Assembly (NCBI GenBank): GCA_024640765.1
Contig: JAHEEK010000006.1
Span: forward strand, 1-64,000
Source of the DNA: Nereida sp024640765
Lineage (GTDB): Bacteria; Pseudomonadota; Alphaproteobacteria; Rhodobacterales; Rhodobacteraceae
Length of the DNA: 64,000 bases
Direction: 5' to 3'
Both the position numbers and the translations under genes were made by a program. Positions 1-8,830 of the stretch are shown in pieces. The notes under the pieces are model-generated. The model saw only the letters and a list, made by a program, of their open reading frames with translations, was not told the DNA's origin and did no database searches. The first letter of the stretch is position 1. Each line of letters opens with the position of its first letter.

Positions 1-789
1 GCTGGTTTCCAGCCTGATAATTCAAGAATTTTGGAGGTCGCTGACGTTCCCGTAAGCCCTTCAGCGCCCAAGAGGACGTTAATTTTAGCCCTTGGGCTTG
101 TATTGGGTGTCTTTGTTGGTTCGGCCGCCGCCCTCGTGCTCGGTATGCGTCGCGGTGTGTATTTTGCGCTCTCATCCCTGCTCGAGGCGGCGGGTGTTTC
201 AGGCGGGCTGAAGGTTAAGCGCGTGAGCCGCTTTCGGGGTATGCCGCTGTCCGTGGTTTATAAAACTTTGGGTGACATCAAGTCTGACTGGGCCCGCCGC
301 GCTGTACTCCAGTTAGGCGATGGAGAAAAAAAATGCCCAATTTTTGTGTGCGACCTCAGCTTTGAGAGGAATGCCAGTCCCCTCGGGAAAATAATCGCTG
401 CCACGGCTGTGAGCTTGGGGCGTGATGTTGGTTTTATTGATTTGTCGCGCGTGCTTTCGGACGTTGAGCGTGATCTGACACCCGATATTGAGGGCGCCTT
501 GGCGAAAGTTGGTAATCTCGCCGGAGGTATGGAGTATGTTTACCCGGCGGGAACTACAAACCTGGATCTGCTTTACTCTAAATCACTCGATAAAATCACC
601 AGCGCTCTCCTCAAAAAGCACGACATGGTAATTTTTGCAGCAAATACCGATGCGTTTGAAGTGATACTCTCGTCGAACTCAATTGCCGAGCCTGTCTTTG
701 CTGTGCAACTTAAGCCGGGAAGAACATTAATTAAGTCGGTGCAGCGCCTGCTGCTGCGAGGGAAGTTGGGAGTTGCCTTTCATGCGTAA
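1..789 (+). CDS. Polysaccharide chain-length regulator / degenerate BY-kinase-like protein, 5' end missing
   Basis: The reading frame is open to base 1, so this is the C-terminal part (262 visible residues) of a longer protein. It begins with the Pro/Ser-rich stretch and hydrophobic segment (about residues 25-50) that end a Wzz-type domain, so the protein should sit in the inner membrane. The following 200 residues have the layout of a bacterial tyrosine kinase (CpsD/Wzc), but the nucleotide site looks degenerate. The P-loop position reads NASPLGKI, with no Ser/Thr after the Lys. The Walker A' position reads FIDLS instead of IDAD. There is no C-terminal tyrosine cluster. Known family role: control of export and chain length of exopolysaccharide. 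Its stop overlaps the next gene, a Wza-like lipoprotein, so the two are co-translated. Kinase activity is doubtful (inference). Confidence 0.75.
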   Translation, partial: AGFQPDNSRILEVADVPVSPSAPKRTLILALGLVLGVFVGSAAALVLGMRRGVYFALSSLLEAAGVSGGLKVKRVSRFRGMPLSVVYKTLGDIKSDWARRAVLQLGDGEKKCPIFVCDLSFERNASPLGKIIAATAVSLGRDVGFIDLSRVLSDVERDLTPDIEGALAKVGNLAGGMEYVYPAGTTNLDLLYSKSLDKITSALLKKHDMVIFAANTDAFEVILSSNSIAEPVFAVQLKPGRTLIKSVQRLLLRGKLGVAFHA

Positions 790-1993
790 CCTTATGAGCA
801 GAAAGGCTGTCCTGATAGCCGCCGTCGTGTCCCTTTTTGGGTGTTCGGCCATCGTTGAGCCCGTCGCTCTGCGTGGCGTTTCTCCTGACGCAGAAGGCCA
901 GGAGGAGTTTGAGATTAATGTTCGGGCGCTTGATTTTGCAGCAGCAAAAAACCTCAATGTAGGTAGCTACGACAGACTAGTCTCTATGCCCGGGAGCGGC
1001 CCCGCCGCAAATGCTGTTTCTGAGAGGTCGCTCCGCAAGGCTTCTTTTCCGCCAACAGTTGGTAGCCAACCATACAAGCTTGGTGTTGGTGACGAGGTAG
1101 CACTCATTCAGTACACCGATGCCAGTCCGTCAATTGCCAGGCTGTCTGCCGGAGTTGAAGTTGGGGAAAACGGCTTGCCAGCTGGCGTTTCGCTTCCGTC
1201 AGGCTCGTCTAATATTATTTCGACGACTGGTCGGGTTGGTACAGACGGCAGCATTTTCCTAATCGGAGTGGGGCGAATTGAGGCATTGGGCCGCGAGATT
1301 TCGGAGCTGAGGGACGAAGTTCGCAGCATTCTCATTCGAAATGGAAGCGCCCCTAATTTTCAGATGGAAATTCAGCGTTTCAACTCGCAGCGTGCTTATG
1401 TCACAACTGATGGCGCCTCGGGTCGTGCCAGCTCAGTGATACCTATTACTGATAAGGGCACTACACTGCGCGAGGTAATTGCGACATCAGGTGTAGCTTT
1501 TAATGAAAGTGCACTCACTCTGATAAAAGTCCAGCGTGGTGGTAAAACGTACTCTTTCCGATTAGCAGACTTACTTGCTGAAAATGCCCCTAAGGTCCTC
1601 ATTCAAGGCGATGATCACTTTTTTGTGCAAACTTTAAAATATCTGCCGGGTAAAGTTTTTCTTCTCGGGGGGGTCGCCCCACAAATTATGCCCATCCAAC
1701 CAGAGGTTAGGCAAACGCTTGCTGACATTCTATTCGCGCCAGCTGGTCCTCTAGCAAGCCCGTCGGCGCAGCGTTCAGCGGTTTATTTGCTTCGTGGTCG
1801 AAAGCCTGTTGAAGCCCACCAGCTTGACGCGCAGAGCCCGTTAAGCTTGCTCGTCGCAAATGAAGTGGAGTTGCGGCCCAATGATATTGTGTTTGTTGCT
1901 GAACAGCCAATTATGACATTGAACCGCACGTTGGCGAACATAACGCCCCTTCGTATTTTGTTGCGTGATATTGAAGCAGGCAACATACCTTAG
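782..1993 (+). CDS. Polysaccharide export outer-membrane lipoprotein (Wza/KpsD family)
   Basis: A 403-residue protein. The N-terminus is a lipoprotein signal: Arg/Lys, a hydrophobic run, then the lipobox LFGC with Cys21. A Poly_export-type segment (around YKLGVGDEV, near residue 100) is followed by SLBB-like beta-grasp repeats (around KVFLLGGVAPQ). This is the order seen in outer-membrane polysaccharide export pores. The C-terminus has a short amphipathic stretch like the membrane-spanning helix of Wza. I chose the ATG at 782 because GGGAG lies 9 bases upstream and the ATG overlaps the stop of the upstream chain-length gene. A TTG at 773 and an ATG at 794 are alternatives. It probably exports the polymer controlled by the upstream protein. 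No gene follows on this strand, so it is likely the end of the locus. Confidence 0.85.
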   Translation: MRNLMSRKAVLIAAVVSLFGCSAIVEPVALRGVSPDAEGQEEFEINVRALDFAAAKNLNVGSYDRLVSMPGSGPAANAVSERSLRKASFPPTVGSQPYKLGVGDEVALIQYTDASPSIARLSAGVEVGENGLPAGVSLPSGSSNIISTTGRVGTDGSIFLIGVGRIEALGREISELRDEVRSILIRNGSAPNFQMEIQRFNSQRAYVTTDGASGRASSVIPITDKGTTLREVIATSGVAFNESALTLIKVQRGGKTYSFRLADLLAENAPKVLIQGDDHFFVQTLKYLPGKVFLLGGVAPQIMPIQPEVRQTLADILFAPAGPLASPSAQRSAVYLLRGRKPVEAHQLDAQSPLSLLVANEVELRPNDIVFVAEQPIMTLNRTLANITPLRILLRDIEAGNIP

Positions 1994-2521
1994 TTTCACA
2001 TTGTTGGAGCTCTGAGTTAGCGATGCAATCTCTTGGAACAGACGTCGACTTATCGTAGTTGTTCTCAATAGAATGTAGGCCAAAAAATACATTTTAATGT
2101 GAAGCGTCAGCTGACGTACAAGGCTGTCAGGTCCTTACAAATTGGTGCTGAAGAAGTACGGATCTCTACAGTTTGCGAGAAGTTCAAATCCTAACTGAGC
2201 ATGGCGCATTCATTGCAACACCTTCAGGCCGCACAGCTCATTGGGCTATCACGGGCCTGCACTGGAAAGCATCATTCCGACAGACCTCAAACCAGAGACC
2301 CATGATACAATGGCAATTAGACTAGATCTCTGCATGGTGGTGCGCCATCTGAGGCTCAATATTCTAGGCACCATGATGCTATCATTCAGTATTTAATGGA
2401 CAAACTTGGGCGTCTTCGGACTAAAGATAACTGAAATGAACATTTGACAGAGCACAATCGCGTGACGGTTCTGTGGGCTTAGTGCAAGCCTTTGGCACAA
2501 TTCCCATGGCGGCACGCGTGC
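1994..2521. other. Gene-free stretch after the polysaccharide locus
   Basis: About 530 bases with no ORF that has start, codon use and length like its neighbours. Short open stretches exist in several frames (for example around 2200-2320) but none resembles a known protein. I see no terminator hairpin, tRNA or insertion-sequence end. It may be decayed coding DNA; this is only an impression. Confidence 0.4.
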
Positions 2522-3489
2522 CTAAATACACCGCCCGCCGTCTACCTCCATGCATACGCCTGTTACCATACTCGCCTCGTCCGAGCATAAGTAGCACGCT
2601 GCGTTTCCCATGTCTTCGGGGCTTGAAAAGCGTCCCAATGGAATTGTGGACAGAAACTTGGCGCGGACCTCGGGGTTATCTTCGCCCATGAAAGTTTTCA
2701 GCAGTGGGGTTTCGCCTGCCACAGGGTTGATTGCATTTACACGCACGCCGCTCGGGGCCAGTTCGACGGCCATTCCTCTTGTGGCGTTGTTCATCCACCC
2801 CTTTGACGCGTTGTACCAATTTAGGCGGGGGCGGGGTGAGACGCCTGCGGTTGAAGCCACGTTCAGGATCGCGCCCGATCCTTGGGCCTTCAGCAAGGGG
2901 ACGACATATTTTGCAGTCAGGTAGACGGACTTACAATTCACGGCAAAGACTTTGTTGAAGTCTTCCTCGCTGACATCTTCCATCGGGGCGGGCAGGTGTG
3001 TGGTGCCCGCGTTGTTGATCAAAATATCGATCCGGCCAAAGGCCGTCTGAACCGCCTCGACCATTGCCCGAACGCTCGCGTCATCGGCCACGTTGCAGTG
3101 GATGACCCCCACGTTACCANNNNNNNNNNNNNNNNNNNNNNNNNNNNNNNNNNNNNNNNNNNNNNNNNNNNNNNNNNNNNNNNNNNNNNNNNNNNNNNNN
3201 NNNNNNNNNNNNNNNNNNNTGTGGTGCCCGCGTTGTTGATCAAAATATCGATCCGGCCAAAGGCCGTCTGAACCGCCTCGACCATTGCCCGAACGCTCGC
3301 GTCATCGGCCACGTTGCAGTGGATGACCCCCACGTTACCATCTACTTGTTCTGCGGTTTCCTGTGCCAAGTCTGTGTTTAAATCGGCGATCATGACGCGC
3401 GCGCCCTCTGCTACAAATTTGCGCACAATCCCTGCGCCAAAACCTGATGCGCCGCCGGTTACTATGGCCGTTTTCCCTGCAAGTCTCAT
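2522..3489 (-). CDS. Short-chain dehydrogenase/reductase (SDR), interrupted by an assembly gap
   Basis: A classical SDR oxidoreductase using NAD(P). As printed it is split by 100 Ns (3120-3219), but the 121 bases on either side of the gap are identical. Removing one copy and the Ns (221 bases) restores one open frame of 747 bases, that is 248 residues, the normal SDR length. Cofactor motif TGGASGFG is at residues 11-18, NNAG at 85-88, and the catalytic set is Asn111, Ser139, Tyr152, Lys156. The C-terminus ends with the usual GG-rich tail. It lies 26 bases after the aldehyde dehydrogenase and is probably in the same transcript. Substrate unknown; an alcohol/sugar dehydrogenase or a 3-oxoacyl reductase is equally possible. 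The gene is treated as intact, with the interruption artefactual. Confidence 0.85.
2999..3119. repeat. Left copy of a 121-base contig-end duplication
   Basis: These 121 bases are repeated exactly at 3220-3340 on the other side of a run of exactly 100 Ns. The layout fits two overlapping contigs scaffolded without being merged. Collapsing the pair restores the SDR reading frame. Confidence 0.95.
3120..3219. other. Assembly gap (100 Ns)
   Basis: Exactly 100 Ns, the customary placeholder for a gap of unknown size. The flanks overlap by 121 identical bases, so the true gap is probably zero or negative and no sequence is missing. Confidence 0.95.
3220..3340. repeat. Right copy of the 121-base contig-end duplication
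   Basis: Identical to 2999-3119. It encodes the same stretch of the SDR, from Gly54 of the GNVGVIH segment to Thr90 after NNAG. It should be counted once. Confidence 0.95.
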
Positions 3490-3515
3490 GAGAATAAATC
3501 CTGTTCGTGCAAAAC

Positions 3516-4970
3516 TTAGCTGTGGCGGGCCGCGACTGTTTTCAACGTTGAAAAACCATAAAGCGGTTCAAAGCCCTTTTCGCGCCCGTGCCCCGAAAGT
3601 CCCGTGCCGCCGAAGGGCAATTCAACGCCTCCGCCTGCGCCGAAATTATTCAAAAACACCTGTCCTGCTCTGAGCCTTTTTGCCAAGCGCATTTGGCGGG
3701 CGCCGTTCTCAGACCAAACTGATGCGACCAGCCCGAAATCTGTCCCGTTGGCAATGGCGATGGCTTCGTCTTCATCATCAAAGGGGATGACAACTTGGAC
3801 TGGTCCAAAGATTTCGTCTTGAGCCAAGATGTGACACGATGGGACATTGGCGAATAAAACAGGTGCCACATAGGCCCCACCGTCTGGAGCGCTATCGATG
3901 ATCTTGCCACGCGCGGCACATTCTAGATCATGACCTTTGGCAATAAAGCTTTCGACAATCTCTTTTTGTCTTGATGAAACCAGCGGTCCGACATCGTGAT
4001 CCTCAAGTGCGGGACCTGCTTGCAATGCGGTATAGCGTTTGGCCATTGCGTCCAATACTTCGTCATAGCGGCTGCGCTGTACCAATATGCGCGATGATGC
4101 AGAGCATGTTTGGCCTGCGTTTTGGATGCCTGCGTTGACTAAAAATGGCAGGGCCGCCTCGATATTTGCATCTTCAAAAACCAACTGCGGTGACTTTCCG
4201 CCCAACTCAAGGGTTACGGGCACGACGTTGTCTGCGGCGGAGTGTTGGATTAATTTGCCGACGTTAACTGAACCTGTGAAGCTTATGTGGTGGACGGATT
4301 TGTGCGCGCTCAGCGCGGCGCCTGCCTCTGCACCCAAGCCGGGCACGACGTTCAGCACGCCGTCCGGTAGGCCTGCACGTCGGGCCAATTCGCCAAAGGC
4401 AAGCGCTGTGAGGCACGCTTCCTCTGCTGGTTTCAAAACGGCCGCATTTCCCATGGCCAGCGCGGCCCCAACGGACCGGCCAATGATTTGCATCGGGTAG
4501 TTCCATGGAATGATGTGCCCTGTCACCCCGTGTGGCTCGCGCAATGTGTAAACCGTGTATCCATCAAGATACGGAATTGTCGTGCCATGCACTTTATCGG
4601 CCGCGCCGCCGTAGAACTCCATATAGCGGGCAAGTGCTGTTACGTCTGCCTTGGCTTGTGTGAGAGGTTTGCCCACATCAAGGGCCTCAAGGCGGGCCAA
4701 CTGATCTGCATTCTCAAGAACAAGCTGTCCGATCTTTGCGAGTATGCGCCCGCGCTCAAAAGCGGTGAGAGTGCTCCACGGTCCATCAAGCGCACGGGTT
4801 GCTGCATCTACCGCCGCGTCGATATCCTGAGCGCTGCCTCTGGCAATTTCACACAGTAGGGTGTCATCGGAAGGGTTCTTCAGCTCAAGCGTTCGGCCGC
4901 TCTCGCAAGCTTGCCATCTACCATCAATCAGGCAATGACGTGGATCAATATCAAGGGGCCGTACGCTCAT
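3516..4970 (-). CDS. NAD(P)-dependent aldehyde dehydrogenase
   Basis: A 484-residue protein, full length for the ALDH superfamily. It oxidises an aldehyde to its acid in the cytoplasm. Visible motifs: IPWNYP at 154-159 (oxyanion Asn156), cofactor-site Lys180, FTGS at 231-234, general base Glu255 in ELGGKSP, and catalytic Cys289 in GQTCSASSR. The context (XdhC-like protein upstream, SDR downstream, same strand, gaps of 55 and 26 bases) suggests an alcohol-to-aldehyde-to-acid route, with the SDR making the aldehyde. The SDR-ALDH pairing is inference. Betaine-aldehyde-like or other broad ALDHs would look the same at this level, so I give no symbol. Confidence 0.9.
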   Translation of the reverse strand: MSVRPLDIDPRHCLIDGRWQACESGRTLELKNPSDDTLLCEIARGSAQDIDAAVDAATRALDGPWSTLTAFERGRILAKIGQLVLENADQLARLEALDVGKPLTQAKADVTALARYMEFYGGAADKVHGTTIPYLDGYTVYTLREPHGVTGHIIPWNYPMQIIGRSVGAALAMGNAAVLKPAEEACLTALAFGELARRAGLPDGVLNVVPGLGAEAGAALSAHKSVHHISFTGSVNVGKLIQHSAADNVVPVTLELGGKSPQLVFEDANIEAALPFLVNAGIQNAGQTCSASSRILVQRSRYDEVLDAMAKRYTALQAGPALEDHDVGPLVSSRQKEIVESFIAKGHDLECAARGKIIDSAPDGGAYVAPVLFANVPSCHILAQDEIFGPVQVVIPFDDEDEAIAIANGTDFGLVASVWSENGARQMRLAKRLRAGQVFLNNFGAGGGVELPFGGTGLSGHGREKGFEPLYGFSTLKTVAARHS

Positions 4971-5025
4971 CTCTTATACCTCAGCTGTTGCTGGTCTTTA
5001 CAAGAGTTGAGCGAATTTGGCCGCT

Positions 5026-5946
5026 TTAGGCAATGGAGATAATGTCGGACAGCACCGAGATCGCCAAGCTGCGCGGGTCGCGGACAGAGGGAATAAGACC
5101 GATGGGAGAGCGTAGTCGCGCGGCAGCTTCACCGCTGACACCAAGTTCAGATAGGTGCTTCAGCCTGTTTTGATGGGTCTGCAAACTGCCAAGGGCACCG
5201 ATGTATAACGCGTCACTAGCTAGTGCGTGCGCAAGGATCGGGGGCTCCCAACTGTGTTCATGAAACAAGAGCACCACTGCCGTGCGCGCATCCACTTTCC
5301 AATGGTGGGGCAGCTCCGCGTGCTTCATGTGTGTGGCGTCGATGAGCGGGCTGAGGTGAGGTTTGATACGCTCGAGTTCGGGCGAGGCTACCGCGACAGA
5401 GTAGTCTAGGGCATGACACAGGTTTGCTAGGGCGATGGTTTCGGGGCCCGTACCAATGATGCCAACCATGACTTCAGGCGCGATGTGTACCTGCAACATG
5501 TCTGTCGATTGCTCTGGCGTTTCAGTTAACGCGCGAATTTCGCCGGAACGACGATCAAAAGTTAGGTGAAAGGCTTGCCTAGCAGTGCGCAAGGCCATGG
5601 CGCGTTCAATCGTCTTGGCTGAGGGCTGCGGAAACAGCACAATTTCAACCCCGCCCCCGCAGGGCAACGCCATGTCCATAAACGGTGAGCCAATGCCATA
5701 CCGTATCACCTTGGGTGTGCCCTTCGCCAAAACCTCTGCCGCATGCAAGGCGAGATCATCTTCAATGCAGCCCGAACTTAGCGCACCAATGCGGGCCCCA
5801 TCTGCCCAAAATGCCATCATCGCGCCAACGTTGCGATAAGACGGGCCGGTTGTTTCGCTGATGACGGCAAGAACCGCGTTGTGCGGCTTGCGCGCCAAAG
5901 CAGCAAGCACGTCGTCTGGAGCGTGGTTGGAAGAAGGATTTATCAT
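5026..5946 (-). CDS. XdhC/CoxI family protein (molybdenum-cofactor handling)
   Basis: A 306-residue protein of the XdhC/CoxI family. Family members bind molybdenum cofactor and help its sulfuration and insertion into xanthine-dehydrogenase-type enzymes. The N-terminal family motif SSGCIEDDL (Cys60) and the C-terminal Rossmann-like domain with GIIGTGPE and the GALGS..TH motif are visible. No xanthine or CO dehydrogenase subunits are next to it; the neighbour downstream is an aldehyde dehydrogenase of the NAD type, which needs no molybdenum. So either the enzyme partner is elsewhere, or the protein serves a different aldehyde-oxidising system. Its start faces the ABC transporter across a 129-base divergent promoter region. 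Confidence 0.85.
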   Translation of the reverse strand: MINPSSNHAPDDVLAALARKPHNAVLAVISETTGPSYRNVGAMMAFWADGARIGALSSGCIEDDLALHAAEVLAKGTPKVIRYGIGSPFMDMALPCGGGVEIVLFPQPSAKTIERAMALRTARQAFHLTFDRRSGEIRALTETPEQSTDMLQVHIAPEVMVGIIGTGPETIALANLCHALDYSVAVASPELERIKPHLSPLIDATHMKHAELPHHWKVDARTAVVLLFHEHSWEPPILAHALASDALYIGALGSLQTHQNRLKHLSELGVSGEAAARLRSPIGLIPSVRDPRSLAISVLSDIISIA

Positions 5947-6075
5947 ATCGCGCTAAATGTGAGTGCTGTGTCACTCGTAGGCAAGGGCAATTCGGGTGCA
6001 ACGGCTATGTGCAAATATGCGACTTACACCCAACTGTGGTTCGGGTAAGGTGCGCGCAAATGTATGGGGGCCAAA

Positions 6076-7038
6076 ATGGGCGCGATTATTGAAGTAAGCG
6101 GACTGGTAAAAAGATATAAAAGCGGTTTTGAGGCGCTTAAGGGCGTGAACCTTACGATTAACGAAGGCGAGATTATTGCGCTTTTGGGCCCCAACGGCGC
6201 GGGGAAGACGACGCTTATTTCCTCTATTTGTGGGATTACAAACCCCACCTCTGGGACCGTTTCTGTTGGTGGCTTTGATATCAACGCGGAGTACCGCAAA
6301 ACGCGGGCGATGATCGGGCTCGTGCCGCAAGAGCTTAATCTTGAGCATTTTGAAAAAGTGATCGCGACTGTGCGGTTCTCCCGTGGTCTTTTTGGTAAGC
6401 CCGCGGACGAGGCGCACATCGAAAAAATCCTTCGTCAGCTAAGCTTGTGGGATAAACGAAACGCTAAAATTGGTGAACTGTCAGGTGGCATGAAGCGCCG
6501 TGTGTTGATTGCAAAAGCACTCGCTCATGAGCCGCGTGTTTTGTTTCTTGATGAGCCGACCGCCGGTGTCGATGTGGAGCTGCGCAAAGATATGTGGGCG
6601 GTGGTGCAGGACCTGAAGGCAAGCGGTGTGACGATTATTTTGACCACCCATTACATTGAAGAAGCCGAGGAGGTTGCTGACCGCATCGGTGTTATCAACG
6701 GTGGGCAAATCTTGTTGGTGCAAGACAAGGCTGAGTTGATGCAGCAATTGGGTCAAAAGCAGATGCAGATTGATCTGGCTGAACCACTGGCATCAGACAA
6801 GCTGCCGGAGGCACTTGGTCATTATAATCTTAGTGTGACGGATGATCTTGCCGCACTGATCTACACTTATGACATCAACGCAGAGCGTACAGGCATTACC
6901 ACATTGCTTGGTGATTTGCAGGCGGCAGGGTTTGTGCTTCGCGATATCCAGACCAAACAATCCAGCCTTGAGGAAATCTTTGTTGGGCTTGTCGCAGACC
7001 AAGACGCACGCACGGCAAATGCAGGAGACGCGGCATGA
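6076..7038 (+). CDS. ABC-2 type exporter, ATP-binding subunit
   Basis: A 320-residue ATPase. Walker A GPNGAGKT at 38-45, signature LSGGM near 140, Walker B LFLDEP and the H-loop TTHY are all present, in the drug/lipid-exporter subfamily with about 100 extra C-terminal residues. I prefer the ATG at 6076 because a GGGGG run ends 5 bases upstream; an in-frame ATG at 6064 has no such site. The stop overlaps the start of the permease (ATGA), so the two form one transporter with translational coupling. Substrate unknown. A close paralogue lies at 45766-46683. Confidence 0.9.
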   Translation: MGAIIEVSGLVKRYKSGFEALKGVNLTINEGEIIALLGPNGAGKTTLISSICGITNPTSGTVSVGGFDINAEYRKTRAMIGLVPQELNLEHFEKVIATVRFSRGLFGKPADEAHIEKILRQLSLWDKRNAKIGELSGGMKRRVLIAKALAHEPRVLFLDEPTAGVDVELRKDMWAVVQDLKASGVTIILTTHYIEEAEEVADRIGVINGGQILLVQDKAELMQQLGQKQMQIDLAEPLASDKLPEALGHYNLSVTDDLAALIYTYDINAERTGITTLLGDLQAAGFVLRDIQTKQSSLEEIFVGLVADQDARTANAGDAA

Positions 7039-7796
7039 ACATTTATGGCATTAAGGCGATTTTCTTTTTTGAGATGGCGCGCTTTTTTCGCACGGCTGCG
7101 CAGTCTTTGCTGGCCCCTGTCATTTCTACGGCCCTGTACTTTGTGGTGTTCGGCACAGCAATCGGAAGCCGCATTACAGATGTTGACGGTGTTAGCTACG
7201 GCGCGTTCATCGTGCCGGGCTTGATCATGCTAACGGTGATGACCCAGTCCGCCAGCAACGCCAGCTTTGGTATATATTTGCCAAAATTTGTGGGCACGAT
7301 TTATGAGCTTCTTTCTGCGCCAATCAATTTCTTTGAGATCGTTATCGGCTACGTTGGCGCGGCCACCGTAAAGTCACTCATTATCGGCGTGATCATTCTG
7401 GCAACGTCATACCTGTTTGTTGACCTGCAAATTGCGCATCCACTGGCGATGTTTGCGTTTCTGATTTTAACCTGCCTTTCGTTTAGTCTGCTGGGCTTTA
7501 TCATTGGGATTTGGGCTAGTAATTTTGAACAACTACAACTGATTCCGCTCTTGGTTTTGACGCCTCTGGGCTTTCTTGGGGGGACATTTTACTCGATCAC
7601 AATGCTTCCTCCTGTCTGGCAGACGATCACGCTGTTCAACCCTGTTGTGTATCTGGTCTCGGGCTTTCGCTGGTCTTTCTTTGGGACCTCTGACGTTAGT
7701 ATCGGCGTTAGTCTTTTTGCGATTTGCGGATTTACGGCGATTTGCCTTGGCATTGTGTGGTGGATTTTCAAAACGGGGTATCGTTTGCGCTCCTAA
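7035..7796 (+). CDS. ABC-2 type exporter, permease subunit
   Basis: A 253-residue integral membrane protein with about six hydrophobic segments, beginning with a short amphipathic N-terminus. It shows the ABC-2 layout, including a conserved loop of the type PL.FLGGTFY before the last pair of helices. It partners the ATPase upstream, whose stop it overlaps by four bases. Its likely job is export of a lipid, polysaccharide precursor or drug across the inner membrane; the sequence does not say which. Confidence 0.88.
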   Translation: MNIYGIKAIFFFEMARFFRTAAQSLLAPVISTALYFVVFGTAIGSRITDVDGVSYGAFIVPGLIMLTVMTQSASNASFGIYLPKFVGTIYELLSAPINFFEIVIGYVGAATVKSLIIGVIILATSYLFVDLQIAHPLAMFAFLILTCLSFSLLGFIIGIWASNFEQLQLIPLLVLTPLGFLGGTFYSITMLPPVWQTITLFNPVVYLVSGFRWSFFGTSDVSIGVSLFAICGFTAICLGIVWWIFKTGYRLRS

Positions 7797-7860
7797 ACCG
7801 AACAGTTTGATTTGAGGGCGAGCACTTGTAGCAGGTGCTTGCGCACTCTACATCACGCTC

Positions 7861-8652
7861 ATGAAGCGCTTTATCCCATTCAGAAAATCTGCACCTGTTG
7901 TCTCTGTTGTTCGGTTGAACGGCATGATTGCAAGTGGTGGTCGTGGCCTGAATGATGCAGGCACGGCAGCCATGATTGAAAAAGCATTTGCTAAGGGGAA
8001 GCCAAAAGCGGTTGCGTTTGCGATTAACTCACCCGGTGGTAGCCCTGCGCAATCATCATTGATTGCGGCGCGCATTCGCCGACTTGCGGATGAAAAAGAG
8101 ATCCCTGTTTTTGCGTTTGTTGAAGATGTTGCAGCGTCCGGTGGCTATTGGCTGGCCTCTGCTGCGGATGAGATTTTTGTTGATGCCACATCGGTGGTAG
8201 GCTCAATCGGAGTAATCAGTGCGGGCTTTGGTATGAGTGAGTTGATCGCGCGCTACGGCATTGAGCGCCGTGTCTACACTGCTGGCACCTCAAAATCGAT
8301 GAACGATCCGTTCAAGTCTGAAAACCCCGAAGACGTAGCCCGCCTTAATGTTATTCTTGAGCAGCTTCACGAGACGTTCAAACAGCAAATTAGAAGCCGC
8401 CGTGCGAATAAATTGGTTGAGCGTGATTTGTTCACTGGTGAGATTTGGGTTGGCCAAGGTGCAGTTGACGTAGGTCTCGCGGACGGTGTCGGGCATCTGG
8501 TGCCGACCCTGAAAGAGCGCTTTGGCAAAAAAGTGAAGTTCCGCGTTTATGGCCAGCGCAAGTCGCTTTTGTCACGGATTGGTGCGTCTGCAGTTGGCGG
8601 TTTAGCGCATCAGATTGAAGAGCGGGCACAATTTGCGCGCTTTGGCCTATAG
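7861..8652 (+). CDS. S49 family peptidase (SppA-like)
   Basis: A 263-residue protein of the single-domain (short) SppA type. These proteases degrade cleaved signal peptides or membrane proteins. The catalytic Ser93 lies in VAASGGYW and the general base Lys145 in AGTSKSMNDPF. The oxyanion-type loop INSPGGS is at 56-61. No signal peptide or strong membrane anchor precedes the domain, so it could be peripheral or cytoplasmic. It is followed at once by a small membrane protein and a cation antiporter. Confidence 0.85.
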   Translation: MKRFIPFRKSAPVVSVVRLNGMIASGGRGLNDAGTAAMIEKAFAKGKPKAVAFAINSPGGSPAQSSLIAARIRRLADEKEIPVFAFVEDVAASGGYWLASAADEIFVDATSVVGSIGVISAGFGMSELIARYGIERRVYTAGTSKSMNDPFKSENPEDVARLNVILEQLHETFKQQIRSRRANKLVERDLFTGEIWVGQGAVDVGLADGVGHLVPTLKERFGKKVKFRVYGQRKSLLSRIGASAVGGLAHQIEERAQFARFGL

Positions 8653-8662
8653 GGCGCGCGCC

Positions 8663-8830
8663 ATGCTGATGAAAATCGTCTCTCTCTTTCTGATCGCGAT
8701 GGTGGTTTTGGCGATGTTCGGCAAACTGCGTTACCCCGGCCAGCAAGCGCTAGCGAACGCCAAGTGCCAAAGCTGCGGCCGGTTCAGAATTGGCAAAGGC
8801 CCATGTGCATGCGGAGCGAAACGTAAATGA
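8663..8830 (+). CDS. Small membrane protein with a four-cysteine zinc-ribbon-like tail
   Basis: A 55-residue protein: a single hydrophobic segment (residues 4-20), then a basic linker and a tail with Cys35, Cys38, Cys48 and Cys50 (CQSC...CAC). The spacing suggests one bound zinc ion. Its stop overlaps the antiporter start (ATGA), which supports translation, and it begins 10 bases after the peptidase stop. An ATG at 8669 is an alternative start. Function unknown; by context it may assist the peptidase or antiporter (inference). Confidence 0.7.
   Translation: MLMKIVSLFLIAMVVLAMFGKLRYPGQQALANAKCQSCGRFRIGKGPCACGAKRK

Noticed and set aside
2182..2190. GTTCAAATC, like the T-loop of a tRNA
   Set aside because: No pairing T-stem, no D or anticodon arm and no acceptor stem can be placed around it.
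2999..3340. A true tandem duplication inside the SDR gene
   Set aside because: The exact 100-N spacer and perfect identity fit unmerged contig ends far better, and collapse restores the normal length.
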